Source: Actinomycetales bacterium
GTDB lineage: Bacteria > Actinomycetota > Actinomycetes > Actinomycetales > Cellulomonadaceae
NCBI GenBank assembly: GCA_020444245.1
Contig: JAHLLI010000009.1
Span: 124,001 to 188,000 of the forward strand
DNA: 64,000 nt
Direction: 5' to 3'
The notes beneath the pieces were generated by a model, which saw only the letters and a list, made by a program, of their open reading frames with translations, ran no database searches and had not been told where the DNA came from. The position numbers and the translations under genes were made by a program. Of this stretch, positions 49,374 to 58,722 are shown piece after piece (position 1 is the first letter of the stretch; every line of letters begins with the position of its first letter).

Positions 49374-50130
49374 TCGGCAGCCAGTCCAGCACGTCGCGGA
49401 TGGTCCGGTCCCAGTAGCCCCACTCGTGCGTGCCGGGATCGAACCCGGACGTCACGTCCGCGCCGACGGCCTGCGCCCTTGCGACGAACCTCCGGTTGGC
49501 GTCCACGAGCTCGTCCTCGGTCCCGCAGCGCACGTACAGCGGGGGAAGGGCGGCGACGTCGGCCGCGTCCAGGAGGGTGAGCAGGTCGGCGTCGGTGCCG
49601 GCCAGCGAGTGGCCGCCCGCGACCGTGCGCAGCAGGCCGTGCGGGTCGCCGGCCTCCGCCCAGGCGCCGACGTCCAGCGCGCCGGAGAGGCTGGCCGCCG
49701 CAGCGAACCTCTCGGGTTGCCGCAAGGCGTGCAGCATCGCGCCGTAGCCGCCCATCGACAGCCCGGCCACGAACGTGTCCTCCCTGGCCCGGGACACCCG
49801 GAAGAACCCGGCGACGAGTGCGGGGAGCTCCTCGGCGACGAACGTCCAGTACGCGCCCGTGTACACGCCGTCCAGGTAGAAGCTGCGGTGCACCTGAGGC
49901 ATCACGACCGCGAGCCCGAGCTCGGCGACGTACCGCTCGATCGACGTGCGGCGCAGCCAGATCGTGTCGTCGTCGGACAGGCCGTGCAGGAGGTAGAGCA
50001 CCGGCGGTGGCGCGTCCCCGGCGGCGCCGGCCATGCCGATCTGCTGGGTGGTGCGCTGGGGCAGCACGACGGTCATCGACGTCGACAGGCCGAGGGCCTC
50101 GGAGAAGAAGTCGCAGCGCAGGTGTGCCAT
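49360..50130 (-). CDS. Esterase family alpha/beta hydrolase
   Basis: VLYLLHGLSDDDTIWLRRTSIERY...FVAGLSMGGYGAMLHALRQPERFAAAASLSG; GTHEWGYWD. Confidence 0.9.
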   Translation of the reverse strand: MAHLRCDFFSEALGLSTSMTVVLPQRTTQQIGMAGAAGDAPPPVLYLLHGLSDDDTIWLRRTSIERYVAELGLAVVMPQVHRSFYLDGVYTGAYWTFVAEELPALVAGFFRVSRAREDTFVAGLSMGGYGAMLHALRQPERFAAAASLSGALDVGAWAEAGDPHGLLRTVAGGHSLAGTDADLLTLLDAADVAALPPLYVRCGTEDELVDANRRFVARAQAVGADVTSGFDPGTHEWGYWDRTIRDVLDWLPISPR

Positions 50131-50195
50131 GGCCTCAGCATCCCAGCGCGCACCGGGCTCGCGCTGCGGCCGCAGGTCCGGGGGCGCGCCCCGCG

Positions 50196-51458
50196 TCAGA
50201 CGGTGCGGCCGGCAGCTCCGGCCGCGTCGGCCACCAGCGTCGCCGGAGCCTCGAACCCGTGCTCGTCGAAGGCCGCCGCCACGGCGGCGGCGACATCGTC
50301 GACGGCGGTGGTGCGCACCAGGGCGATCGCCGAGCCGCCGAACCCGCCCCCGGTCATCCGGGCGCCCAGCGCCCCCGCGGCGCGGGCCGCCTCGACGGCC
50401 ACGTCGAGCTCGGGGCAGGACACCTCGTAGTCGTCGCGCAGGGACACGTGCGATGCGTCCATCAGCGGGCCGACCTCGGCGACCCGTCCCGCCGCCAGCA
50501 GCTCCACGAACTGCTCGACCCGGGCGATCTCGGTGACGACGTGCCGGGTGCGGGCTCGAAGCACGTCCGGGCTCGCCGTGGCCCCGGCGGGCGTGACGAG
50601 CTCGCCGTCGAGGGCGGCCAGCGCGTCGTCGAGCGCGTCGGCGTCCACCTCACGCAGGGTGGGCACACCTAGGTGTGCTGCGGCGGCGTTGCAGGTGTCC
50701 CGCCGCCTGGCGTACTGGCCGTCGACCAGCCGGTGCGGGGCGCGGGTGTCGATCACCAGCAGGGCGAGGCCGTGGGCGCCGAGGTCGAACGGCAGGTGCC
50801 GCACCGAGCCGTCGCGGGTGTCGTACAGCAACGCGTGGCCGTCTCGCGCGCGGAGCGCGGCGGTCTGGTCCATGCCGCCCGTCGCGGCGCCCGCGACCTC
50901 GTTCTCGGCGCGGATGCACGCCTGGGCGAGCAGGGCGCGGCCATGGTCGGAGCCCGCCAGCCCGATGTCGAAGACGTCGTCGAGCGCCACCGCGACCGCG
51001 CACTCCAGCGCCGCGGAGGAGGACAGCCCGGCGCCGTAGGGCACGCACGAGTCCACCGCAGCGTCGAACCCGCCGATCGGCACGCCGGCGCTGCCGGCTC
51101 CCGTCGCGCCCGCCTGGGCCATGGCCCAGGCGACCCCCGCGGCGTAGCCGGGCCAGCCGTCGACGGCACCCGGACCCACCTCGGCCACCGGCATGGCCCA
51201 CGCGCCGCCGCCCTCCTGCGCGGAGACCAGCCGGACGGTGCGGTCGTCCGTGATGCCCAGGGCCACGTAGGTGCGGTGCGGCAGGGCGATCGGCAGGCAC
51301 AGCCCGCCGTTGTAGTCGGTGTGCTCGCCGATCAGGTTGACCCGTCCCGGCGCCGACCAGACGCCGTCCGGCTCGGAGCCGAACGCGCCGCGGAACGCCT
51401 CGGTGGCGCGGCGCGCCCCCTCGCCCGGCTGCCAGGCACGGATCCGTTCGACGGTCAT
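50196..51458 (-). CDS. galK: Galactokinase
   Basis: WSAPGRVNLIGEHTDYNGGLCLPIAL; PYGAGLSSSAALE; RMTGGGFGGSAIAL. Confidence 0.97.
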   Translation of the reverse strand: MTVERIRAWQPGEGARRATEAFRGAFGSEPDGVWSAPGRVNLIGEHTDYNGGLCLPIALPHRTYVALGITDDRTVRLVSAQEGGGAWAMPVAEVGPGAVDGWPGYAAGVAWAMAQAGATGAGSAGVPIGGFDAAVDSCVPYGAGLSSSAALECAVAVALDDVFDIGLAGSDHGRALLAQACIRAENEVAGAATGGMDQTAALRARDGHALLYDTRDGSVRHLPFDLGAHGLALLVIDTRAPHRLVDGQYARRRDTCNAAAAHLGVPTLREVDADALDDALAALDGELVTPAGATASPDVLRARTRHVVTEIARVEQFVELLAAGRVAEVGPLMDASHVSLRDDYEVSCPELDVAVEAARAAGALGARMTGGGFGGSAIALVRTTAVDDVAAAVAAAFDEHGFEAPATLVADAAGAAGRTV

Positions 51459-52663
51459 GCCAGCTCCTGGAGGCGGGCAGCGACCCGTTCCGGCGTGGTG
51501 TCGGAGATCCACGACGCCATCCCGGACTCGACGCCGGCCAGGTACTTCAGCTTGGTCGCCGCGCGCCGGACGGAGATCAGCTGCAGGTGCAGCCGCCCGA
51601 GGTCCCGGCCCTCGCCGACCACGGCCTGGTGCCAGCCCGCGACGTACGGCAGCGGGACGGGCCGGCCGTCGTCGCCGACGAAGAACCGGTCGAGCCGCCG
51701 CAGGAGGTCGAGGTAGGTGACCGCGAGGTCGTCGCGCTCGGCATCGGTCAGCGCGGGCAGGTCCGGGACGTCGCGACGTGGCGCGAGGTGCACCTCGACC
51801 GGCCAGCGCGCGGCGGCCGGGACGTAGGCGACCCAGTGCTCGGACTCGGCGACCACCCGGGTCCCGGCCCGCAGCTCGGCGTCGAGCACGTCGCGCAGCA
51901 GGCTTCGCCCGGTGGCGGCACGGTGCTCCGCGGCGCGGTCGAGCATCGTGCGGGTGCGCGGCGTGACGTAGGGGAACGCGTAGATCTGCCCGTGCGGGTG
52001 CGGCAGCGTGACGCCGATCTCCGGTCCCCGGTTCTCGAAGCAGAACACCTGCGCCACGCCCGGCATCGCGGACAGCTCGGTGGTGCGGTCCGCCCAGGCC
52101 TCGACGATCGTGCGGACCCTGGCGGGCGTGAGGTCGGCGAACGACGCGTCGTGGTCGGAGCTGAAGCACACCACCTCGCACCGGCCGGCCGCGGGGCGGG
52201 CCTGCCAGACGTCCTCGCCGTCGACCGCCCAGCCCTCGGTGGCCGCGTCGGGCAGGGCGAGGAGCGCCGGGAAGCGGTTCGCGAACACCACCACGTCGTA
52301 GTCCGAGGCCGGGATCTCGCCGTCGGAGTAGCCGGTCGCCGCGGCCTGCTCCGGCCGCGCCGGGCACAGCGGGCAGGCGTCCGCGGACGGCATGAACGTG
52401 CGGTTCATCCGGTGGCTGGCCATCGGGATCCAGTCCCCGGTGAGCGGGTCGCGACGCATCTCCGGGCCGGTGACCGGGGCGAAGGTGCCGTCGGGCTGGG
52501 GGATCGGCGCGAAGCGGTCGCCGAGCGGTCGAGGGTCGTCCAGGCGCCGGGTCGCCTCGCCGGAGGCGTACGGCTCGGAGTCGTCGAAGTAGATCAGCTC
52601 CCGCCCGTCGGCCAGGGTGGTCGCAGTGCGCCGGACGAGGGTCTCGGCACGTGGGACGGGCAT
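51455..52663 (-). CDS. galT: Galactose-1-phosphate uridylyltransferase
   Basis: MRRDPLTGDWIPMASHRMNRTFMPSADACPLCP; FENRGPEIGVTLPHPHGQIYAFPYVTPR. Confidence 0.96.
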   Translation of the reverse strand: MPVPRAETLVRRTATTLADGRELIYFDDSEPYASGEATRRLDDPRPLGDRFAPIPQPDGTFAPVTGPEMRRDPLTGDWIPMASHRMNRTFMPSADACPLCPARPEQAAATGYSDGEIPASDYDVVVFANRFPALLALPDAATEGWAVDGEDVWQARPAAGRCEVVCFSSDHDASFADLTPARVRTIVEAWADRTTELSAMPGVAQVFCFENRGPEIGVTLPHPHGQIYAFPYVTPRTRTMLDRAAEHRAATGRSLLRDVLDAELRAGTRVVAESEHWVAYVPAAARWPVEVHLAPRRDVPDLPALTDAERDDLAVTYLDLLRRLDRFFVGDDGRPVPLPYVAGWHQAVVGEGRDLGRLHLQLISVRRAATKLKYLAGVESGMASWISDTTPERVAARLQELA

Positions 52664-52664
52664 G

Positions 52665-53465
52665 TCAGGCTCCTGAGGTGGGGGCGAGAAGGACGTCGAG
52701 GTCGGGCAGGTCGAGACCGTCGGGCACGGCGTCGGTCACCAGCAGGTCGACCTCGGCCAGGTCGGCGATCCGCGACAGGCCCGTCTCGCCCCACTTGGTG
52801 CGGTCGGCGACCACCACCACCTGGCCGGCGGCCGCGATCATCGCGCGGTCGGTCTCCGCCTCGAGCAGGTTGGGGGTGGTGAGGCCCGCGTCGGGGTCCA
52901 TGCCGTGCACCCCGAGGAAGACCACGTCCAGCCTCAGGCCCCGCAGCGCCTGGGTGGCCAACGGGCCGACCAGCGCGTCCGACGGGGTGGGCGTGCCGCC
53001 GGTGAGCACGACGGTCAGGGCCGGGTCGGCCGTGGCGTGCAGTGTCTCTGCGGCCGGCAGGGAGTTGGTCACCACGGTGAGCGGCCGGATGTCGCTCGTC
53101 GCGATCAGCCCTGCGAGCAGGTGGGTGGTGGTCCCGGCCGACAGGCCGATCGCGCTGCCCGGGCGTACCAGGGCGAGCGCAGCGCGCGCGATGGCGGCCT
53201 TCTCCACCCCGGAGATCTCGAGCTTGGCGCGGAAGCCGGGCTCGTGCGCGGCGTGCCGCGCGTCGACCGCGCCGCCGTGCACGCGGCGGACCTGGCCGCG
53301 GCGGGCCAGCTCGGCGATGTCGCGGCGGATCGTCATGTCGGAGACGTCGAGCTCGGCCACGAGGTCGGCCACCCGGACCGCCCCGTCCGCCTTGATCCGC
53401 TCGAGGATCAGGTCCTGTCGCTGCGTCGCCAGCACACGAACATTGTTCGCCAGAACCGAACACAA
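52665..53465 (-). CDS. DeoR/GlpR family transcriptional regulator
   Basis: RQDLILERIKADGAVRVADLVAELDVSDMTIRRDIAELARRGQVRRVHGGAV; start may be GTG 53435 or 53441. Confidence 0.9.
   Translation of the reverse strand: MCSVLANNVRVLATQRQDLILERIKADGAVRVADLVAELDVSDMTIRRDIAELARRGQVRRVHGGAVDARHAAHEPGFRAKLEISGVEKAAIARAALALVRPGSAIGLSAGTTTHLLAGLIATSDIRPLTVVTNSLPAAETLHATADPALTVVLTGGTPTPSDALVGPLATQALRGLRLDVVFLGVHGMDPDAGLTTPNLLEAETDRAMIAAAGQVVVVADRTKWGETGLSRIADLAEVDLLVTDAVPDGLDLPDLDVLLAPTSGA
53437..53449. promoter_or_regulatory. Candidate DeoR autoregulatory operator
   Basis: CGAAC-ATT-GTTCG perfect dyad at the deoR start region. Confidence 0.5.
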
Positions 53466-53534
53466 GTCAACATTGCCGGGCGTGTCGCACCTGCTCGTGC
53501 CGTCCGGCCGGTGGGGGAACCCCCGAGCGGGTGC

Positions 53535-54665
53535 TCAGTGCTGGACGGGGGTGACGCCCAGCGGCTTGCCGGCCAGACCGCGGCTGCGGGTGGCCAGGGT
53601 GCGAGCGACGTCGCGCAGCGCCTGCGCGGCGGGGCTGTCCGGATCGGAGAGCACCACCGGCACCCCGCCGTCGCCGGCCGCCCGCAGCGAGGTCTGCAGC
53701 GGCACCTGGGCGAGCAGCGGCACGTCGGTCCCGGTGAGCTTGCTGAGGTTCGCCGCGACCGCCTCGCCGCCACCGGAACCGAACACCTCGATGCGCGAGC
53801 CGTCCGGGGCGGTGAGCCAGGACATGTTCTCCACGACGCCGACGACGTGCTGGTGGGTCTGGCTCGCGATGGCCCCGGCGCGCTCGGCGACCTCCGCGGC
53901 GGCCTGCTGCGGGGTGGTCACCACGAGCAGCTCGCTGGCCGGCAGGAGCTGGGCGACCGAGATCGCGATGTCGCCGGTCCCGGGCGGCAGGTCCAGCAGC
54001 AGCACGTCGAGGTCGGCCCAGAACACGTCCGCGAGGAACTGCTCGAGCGCGCGGTGCAGCATCGGCCCCCGCCACACCACCGGCTGTCCCGGCGGGACGA
54101 ACATGCCGATCGAGATCACCTTCACCCCGTGGGCGATCGGCGGCAGGATCATGTCGTCGACCTTGGTCGGGGAGCGGTCCACGCCGAGCATCCGCGGTAC
54201 CGAGAAGCCGTACACGTCCGCGTCGACCACGCCGACCCGGAGCCCGTCGGCGGCCATCGCCGCGGCCAGGTTCGAGGTCAGCGAGGACTTGCCGACCCCG
54301 CCCTTGCCCGACGCGATCGCGTAGACCTTGGTGAGGTTGTTCGGCTGGGCGAACGGGATCACCGGGGTGGGCCCGCCGCGCAGGTTGGTGCGCAGCTGCT
54401 CCCGCTGCTCCGGGCTCATCACGCCCATCGCCACGTTCACCGTCGCCACGCCCTCCAGGGCGGCGACCGCCGCCGTGATGTCGCGCGTCAGGGTGTCGCG
54501 CAGCGGGCAGCCGGCGGTGGTCAGGTCGATGCCCACCTCGACGCGGTCACCGTCGACGTCGACCGAGCGGACCATCCCGAGGTCGGTGATCGGGCGTCGG
54601 ATCTCCGGGTCGAGCACGGAGGTCAGGGCGGTGCGGACGGCGTCGACGGTGGGCATGTGCGCCAT
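53535..54665 (-). CDS. mrp: Mrp/NBP35-type P-loop ATPase with MIP18-like N-terminus
   Basis: LTSVLDPEIRRPITDLGMV; AIASGKGGVGKSSLTSNLAAAMAADGLRVGVVDADVYGFSVPRMLG. Confidence 0.95.
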   Translation of the reverse strand: MAHMPTVDAVRTALTSVLDPEIRRPITDLGMVRSVDVDGDRVEVGIDLTTAGCPLRDTLTRDITAAVAALEGVATVNVAMGVMSPEQREQLRTNLRGGPTPVIPFAQPNNLTKVYAIASGKGGVGKSSLTSNLAAAMAADGLRVGVVDADVYGFSVPRMLGVDRSPTKVDDMILPPIAHGVKVISIGMFVPPGQPVVWRGPMLHRALEQFLADVFWADLDVLLLDLPPGTGDIAISVAQLLPASELLVVTTPQQAAAEVAERAGAIASQTHQHVVGVVENMSWLTAPDGSRIEVFGSGGGEAVAANLSKLTGTDVPLLAQVPLQTSLRAAGDGGVPVVLSDPDSPAAQALRDVARTLATRSRGLAGKPLGVTPVQH

Positions 54666-54728
54666 CCTAGGTCGGCCGCCGGGGTGCTCCCTGGGTCGGT
54701 CGTCGGTACCCGGGCGGGTACCGGGGGC

Positions 54729-55226
54729 TCACTCGTCGCCGGCCGCCGGCTCGTCAGCCTCCTCGTGGTCGAGCTCCTCGAGCAGGTTGCGGATCTCCGA
54801 GCGGACGAAGTCGCGGGTCGCGACCTCGGAGAGGGCGATCCGCAGCGCGGCGATCTCGCGGGCCAGGTACTCGGTGTCGGCGAGCGAGCGCTCGGCACGC
54901 TGGCGGTCCTGCTCCGCCGCGACCCGGTCCCGGTCGTCCTGGCGGTTCTGCGCGAGCAGGATCAGCGGCGCCGCGTAGGACGCCTGGAGCGAGAGCACCA
55001 GGGTCAGGGCGATGAAGCCGAGGCTGGCCTGGTCGAACCGCAGGGGCTCGGGGGCCAGGGTGTTCCACGCCATCCACGCGAGGACGAACGACGTCATGTA
55101 CAGCAGGAACCGCCCGGTGCCCATGAACCGGGCGAACGCCTCGGCGCCCCGGCCCACGATGTCGCGGTCCAGGCGCGGCCGCCAGACCCGGCGGTTGTCC
55201 TTCGGCTGGTCGAGGCGGTCAGGCAC
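54729..55226 (-). CDS. DUF1003 domain membrane protein
   Basis: FARFMGTGRFLLYMTSFVLAWMAWNTL...FIALTLVLSLQASYAAPLILLAQNRQDDRDR. Confidence 0.9.
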   Translation of the reverse strand: MPDRLDQPKDNRRVWRPRLDRDIVGRGAEAFARFMGTGRFLLYMTSFVLAWMAWNTLAPEPLRFDQASLGFIALTLVLSLQASYAAPLILLAQNRQDDRDRVAAEQDRQRAERSLADTEYLAREIAALRIALSEVATRDFVRSEIRNLLEELDHEEADEPAAGDE

Positions 55227-56505
55227 GGCCGGCCTCCCGCTGCTCGTCCATGGCGCGATCGGCGTCCTCCGGCTCCGCCTCGCGCCAGTCCTCGGGGAGC
55301 AGGTGGTCGAGCACGTCGTCGACGCTCACCGCGCCCAGCAGGCGCTTGGCGTCGTCGACCACCGGCAGGGCCAGCAGGTTGTACGTGGCCAGCAGCCGGG
55401 TCAGGGTGCTCAGCGGGGCGTCCGGCGCCACCGCCTCGATCTCGGTGTCGAGGAACCCGCCGATCGCGTCGTGCGGGGCCTCGCGCAGCAGGCGCTGGAT
55501 GTGCACGACGCCCAGCAGCCGCCCGGTCGGGGTCTCCAGCGGCTGGCGGACCACGAACACCATCGAGGCCAGGGCCGGGGTGAGGTCCTGGCGGCGGACG
55601 TGCGCGAGGGCCTGCGCGATCGGGGTCTCCGGTCCGAGGATCACCGGCTCGGTGGTCATCAGACCGCCGGCGCTCTCGTCGTCGTAGGCGAGCAGCCGGC
55701 GCACGTCGCGCGCCTCCTCCGGCTCCATCAGCTCCAGGAGCTCCGCCGCCTTCTCGGTCGGCATCTCGGCGAGCAGGTCGGCCGCGTCGTCGGGCTGCAT
55801 GACGTCGAGCACGTCCGCCGCGCGGTCGAGGTCGAGGCCGGTGAGGATGGCGACCTGGTCGTCCTCGGGGAGCTCCTCGAGGACGTCGGCCAGGCGCTCG
55901 TTGGGCAGTGCGGTGGCGACCTCCACCATCCGGGTGTCGGCCAGGTCGTGCAGGACGTCCGCGAGGTCGGCCGGCTTGAGGTCCTCGTAGGACGCGAGCA
56001 TCAGGTCGGCGCCCTGGGTCGGGGCGATCCCGGCCAGGCTCCGCACGTCGCGGGTCTCCACCAGGACCGTCTCGCCGCGCCGGCGGATGAGGCCGGAGCG
56101 GCCCGGTGCCATGCGCCGCAGGAAGAGCTTGGCCACCAGCCAGTCCCGGTTGCGCTGCTCCTCGAGCCCGACGTCGACGATGATCGCGGCGCCGGACCCG
56201 TCGGCGAGCTCGACGTGGCGGTCCAGGAGCTCGCCGATCGCGAGGGTCTCGGTGGGACGCTGCTCGAAGCGCCGCATGTTGAGCAGCCCGGTGGAGATCA
56301 CCTGGCCCGGATCCATGCTGGTCACCCTGGACAGCGGCAGGAACACCCGGCGGCGCCCGGGCACCTCGACCACGAGCCCGGTGGCGCGCGGCAGCCCGGT
56401 GGGGCGGACCAGGACGACGACGTCCCGGACCCGGCCGACCTGGTCGCCGATCGGGTCGAAGACTGCTGTCCCGGCCAGCCTCGCGGCGAAGACCCGGGTG
56501 CTCAC
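55219..56505 (-). CDS. MgtE N-terminal / CBS-domain protein
   Basis: LNMRRFEQRPTETLAIGELLDRHVEL...LPEDDQVAILTGLDLDRAADVLDVMQPDDAADLLAEMP; two CBS segments; GTG start. Confidence 0.88.
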   Translation of the reverse strand: MSTRVFAARLAGTAVFDPIGDQVGRVRDVVVLVRPTGLPRATGLVVEVPGRRRVFLPLSRVTSMDPGQVISTGLLNMRRFEQRPTETLAIGELLDRHVELADGSGAAIIVDVGLEEQRNRDWLVAKLFLRRMAPGRSGLIRRRGETVLVETRDVRSLAGIAPTQGADLMLASYEDLKPADLADVLHDLADTRMVEVATALPNERLADVLEELPEDDQVAILTGLDLDRAADVLDVMQPDDAADLLAEMPTEKAAELLELMEPEEARDVRRLLAYDDESAGGLMTTEPVILGPETPIAQALAHVRRQDLTPALASMVFVVRQPLETPTGRLLGVVHIQRLLREAPHDAIGGFLDTEIEAVAPDAPLSTLTRLLATYNLLALPVVDDAKRLLGAVSVDDVLDHLLPEDWREAEPEDADRAMDEQREAGRA

Positions 56506-56675
56506 GGCGTCAGCGTAGTGGCGGGCCCGGTGCCCGGCCGGGTGCCTCACCGTGGGCCACGGTCGGCGCCGGCCGTCGCGGCACAGGTCCGCGTCGAGGA
56601 GTTCCCCGGTTCGCGCACAGCGGACCTCCAGACGAAACCATGGCCCCGTCCAGCGGCCTGGGGGACAATCGGGTC

Positions 56676-57332
56676 ATGGCGTTCAGCTCAGGTCGTGTCC
56701 CGCGGATCCCGACCCTCCCGCACGGGGAGGAGATCGCGTCCTACGCGACCTACCTGGAGGCTCAGCACGCGGTCGACCACCTGTCGGACAAGGAGTTCCC
56801 GGTCCAGCACGTGACGATCGTGGGGACCGACCTGCGGATGGTCGAGCGGATCACCGGCCGGCTCACGTACGCCAGGGTCGCGCTGGCCGGGCTGATGTCC
56901 GGTGCCTGGTTCGGCCTGGCGGTCGGCGTGCTCCTCTCGCTGTTCTCGTCCACCTCCCAGCAGGCGCTGCCGATCCCGGCCGCGATGGCCATCGGTGCGG
57001 CGTTCGGGATCCTGTTCTCGGTGATCTCGCACTCGTTCTCCGGGGGGAAGCGCGACTTCACCTCCGCGAGCCAGATCGTCGCCGGCTCGTACGCGGTGCT
57101 GTGCGCCGCCGAGCACGCGGGTCAGGCTCGGGCACTGCTCACCGCGGACGGCGGCCCCGGGCTGGGTCGCGTGCGGCCCACCGTCGGCCGACCGGCGGAG
57201 TCCTTCGGCGCGCCGCCGTCGCAGCCCGCGCCGGGCTACCAGCGGCCGGGGCAGCCCGCGCCGTCGCCCCGCCCTCCGGCGGAGGAGCCGTCGAACCCGC
57301 CGACGCAGCCCCCTGCGGGTCCGCAGTCCTGA
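56676..57332 (+). CDS. General stress protein (YflT-like N-terminus) membrane protein
   Basis: EEIASYATYLEAQHAVDHLSDKEFPVQHVTIVGTDLRMVERITGRLTYARVALAGLMSGAWFGL. Confidence 0.8.
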   Translation: MAFSSGRVPRIPTLPHGEEIASYATYLEAQHAVDHLSDKEFPVQHVTIVGTDLRMVERITGRLTYARVALAGLMSGAWFGLAVGVLLSLFSSTSQQALPIPAAMAIGAAFGILFSVISHSFSGGKRDFTSASQIVAGSYAVLCAAEHAGQARALLTADGGPGLGRVRPTVGRPAESFGAPPSQPAPGYQRPGQPAPSPRPPAEEPSNPPTQPPAGPQS

Positions 57333-57421
57333 CCGACGCCTGACCGGCGCGGCCGTGGCGCGGGGCCCGGTCCGGCTCCCGGACGTGCCCGTCCCTGCTC
57401 CCGAGACCCAGCGCCTCGGCG

Positions 57422-57440
57422 GTGATCACTGTGATATCAC
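57422..57440. promoter_or_regulatory. Double palindrome upstream of the SPFH gene
   Basis: GTGATCAC-T-GTGATATCAC, two adjacent perfect palindromes. Confidence 0.6.
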
Positions 57441-57512
57441 TTTGCTGTCGGATGGCGTTCGTCCGGCGCCGGGTGCGCGGTGGTTCGCACCGCAGAGCAA
57501 CAAGGAGTTCCC

Positions 57513-58457
57513 ATGTCCGTCGTCGAGCGCGAGCCCCAGCCCTTGGCCGGTCGGCCGGTGGGTCGGGAGGGCACCGTCGTCGAGATCTCCGAGCGGCGGG
57601 CCTGGCAGGCGGACGGGTTCCTCGGTCTGCTGGTCGGCCTGCTGCTCATCGGACTGACCGCGTGGCTGTTCATCCAGGCCAGCGCGCCGGACGCGGCCAA
57701 CCCGGACCTGGTCGCCCTCCTCGGCGTGGTCGCTTCCCTGCTCGCCGTCGTCCAGCTCAGCTCGCTGGCCGTGGTCCAGCCCGGGCGTACCAAGGTCGTG
57801 CAGTTCTTCGGCCGGTACGTCGGCACGGTGCGCCGGACCGGTCTGGTGTGGACCGTGCCGCTGAGCACCCGCCGCTCGGTCTCGGTCCGGGTGCGCAACT
57901 TCGAGACCGCCCGCATGAAGGTCAACGACGCGACCGGCAACCCGGTCGAGATCGCCTCGATCGTCGTGTGGCAGGTCGCCGACACCGCCAAGGCCACGTT
58001 CGCCGTGGAGGCGTACGACGAGTTCGTCGAGACCCAGTCCGAGGCCGCGGTGCGGCACGTCGCCGGGACCTACCCGTACGACGCCGCCGAGGGTGACGAG
58101 TCGCTGCGCGGCTCCACCGACCAGATCTCGGCCGAGCTGGCCGAGGAGGTCGCGGCCCGCGTGGCGGTCGCCGGGGTCGAGATCGTCGAGACCCGGATCA
58201 GCCACCTGGCCTACGCGCCGGAGATCGCCCAGGCGATGCTCCAGCGGCAGCAGGCCAACGCGGTGGTTGCCGCCCGCTCGCGGATCGTCGAGGGCGCGGT
58301 CGGCATGGTCGAGATGGCCCTGGACCGGCTGAACGAGGCCGGCGTGGTCGAGCTGGACGAGGAGCGCAAGGCCTCGATGGTCTCCAACCTGCTGGTGGTG
58401 CTGTGCGGGGACTCCCGCGTCACCCCGGTGGTGAACACCGGGACCCTCTACCAGTGA
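57513..58457 (+). CDS. SPFH/Band 7 domain membrane protein
   Basis: [45 protein letters not shown]...[11 protein letters not shown]. Confidence 0.92.
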   Translation: MSVVEREPQPLAGRPVGREGTVVEISERRAWQADGFLGLLVGLLLIGLTAWLFIQASAPDAANPDLVALLGVVASLLAVVQLSSLAVVQPGRTKVVQFFGRYVGTVRRTGLVWTVPLSTRRSVSVRVRNFETARMKVNDATGNPVEIASIVVWQVADTAKATFAVEAYDEFVETQSEAAVRHVAGTYPYDAAEGDESLRGSTDQISAELAEEVAARVAVAGVEIVETRISHLAYAPEIAQAMLQRQQANAVVAARSRIVEGAVGMVEMALDRLNEAGVVELDEERKASMVSNLLVVLCGDSRVTPVVNTGTLYQ

Positions 58458-58464
58458 GGTCCCG

Positions 58465-58704
58465 ATGACCAGCGACGCCCGGTCGGGTGGGGCACAGACC
58501 CCGCCCGACCGGGCGCGCGCGCGTCCCGGCAAGGGCGGGAAGAAGAAGCACCCGAAGCGTGAGCGCAAGGCGATGCTGCTGCGCCTGGACCCCGGGCTGC
58601 ACGACGCCCTCGCCCGCTGGGCCGCCGACGACCTGCGCTCGACCAACGCGCACGTCGAGTGGCTGCTGCGCCGCGCCCTCAAGGACGCCGGGCGCCTGCC
58701 CTGA
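58465..58704 (+). CDS. Ribbon-helix-helix (Arc-type) DNA-binding protein
   Basis: Lys/Arg-rich N-terminus then KAMLLRLDPGLHDALARWAADDLRSTNAHVEWLLRRALKDAG. Confidence 0.8.
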   Translation: MTSDARSGGAQTPPDRARARPGKGGKKKHPKRERKAMLLRLDPGLHDALARWAADDLRSTNAHVEWLLRRALKDAGRLP

Positions 58705-58722
58705 CGCTGCGCCGGTCTCGGC

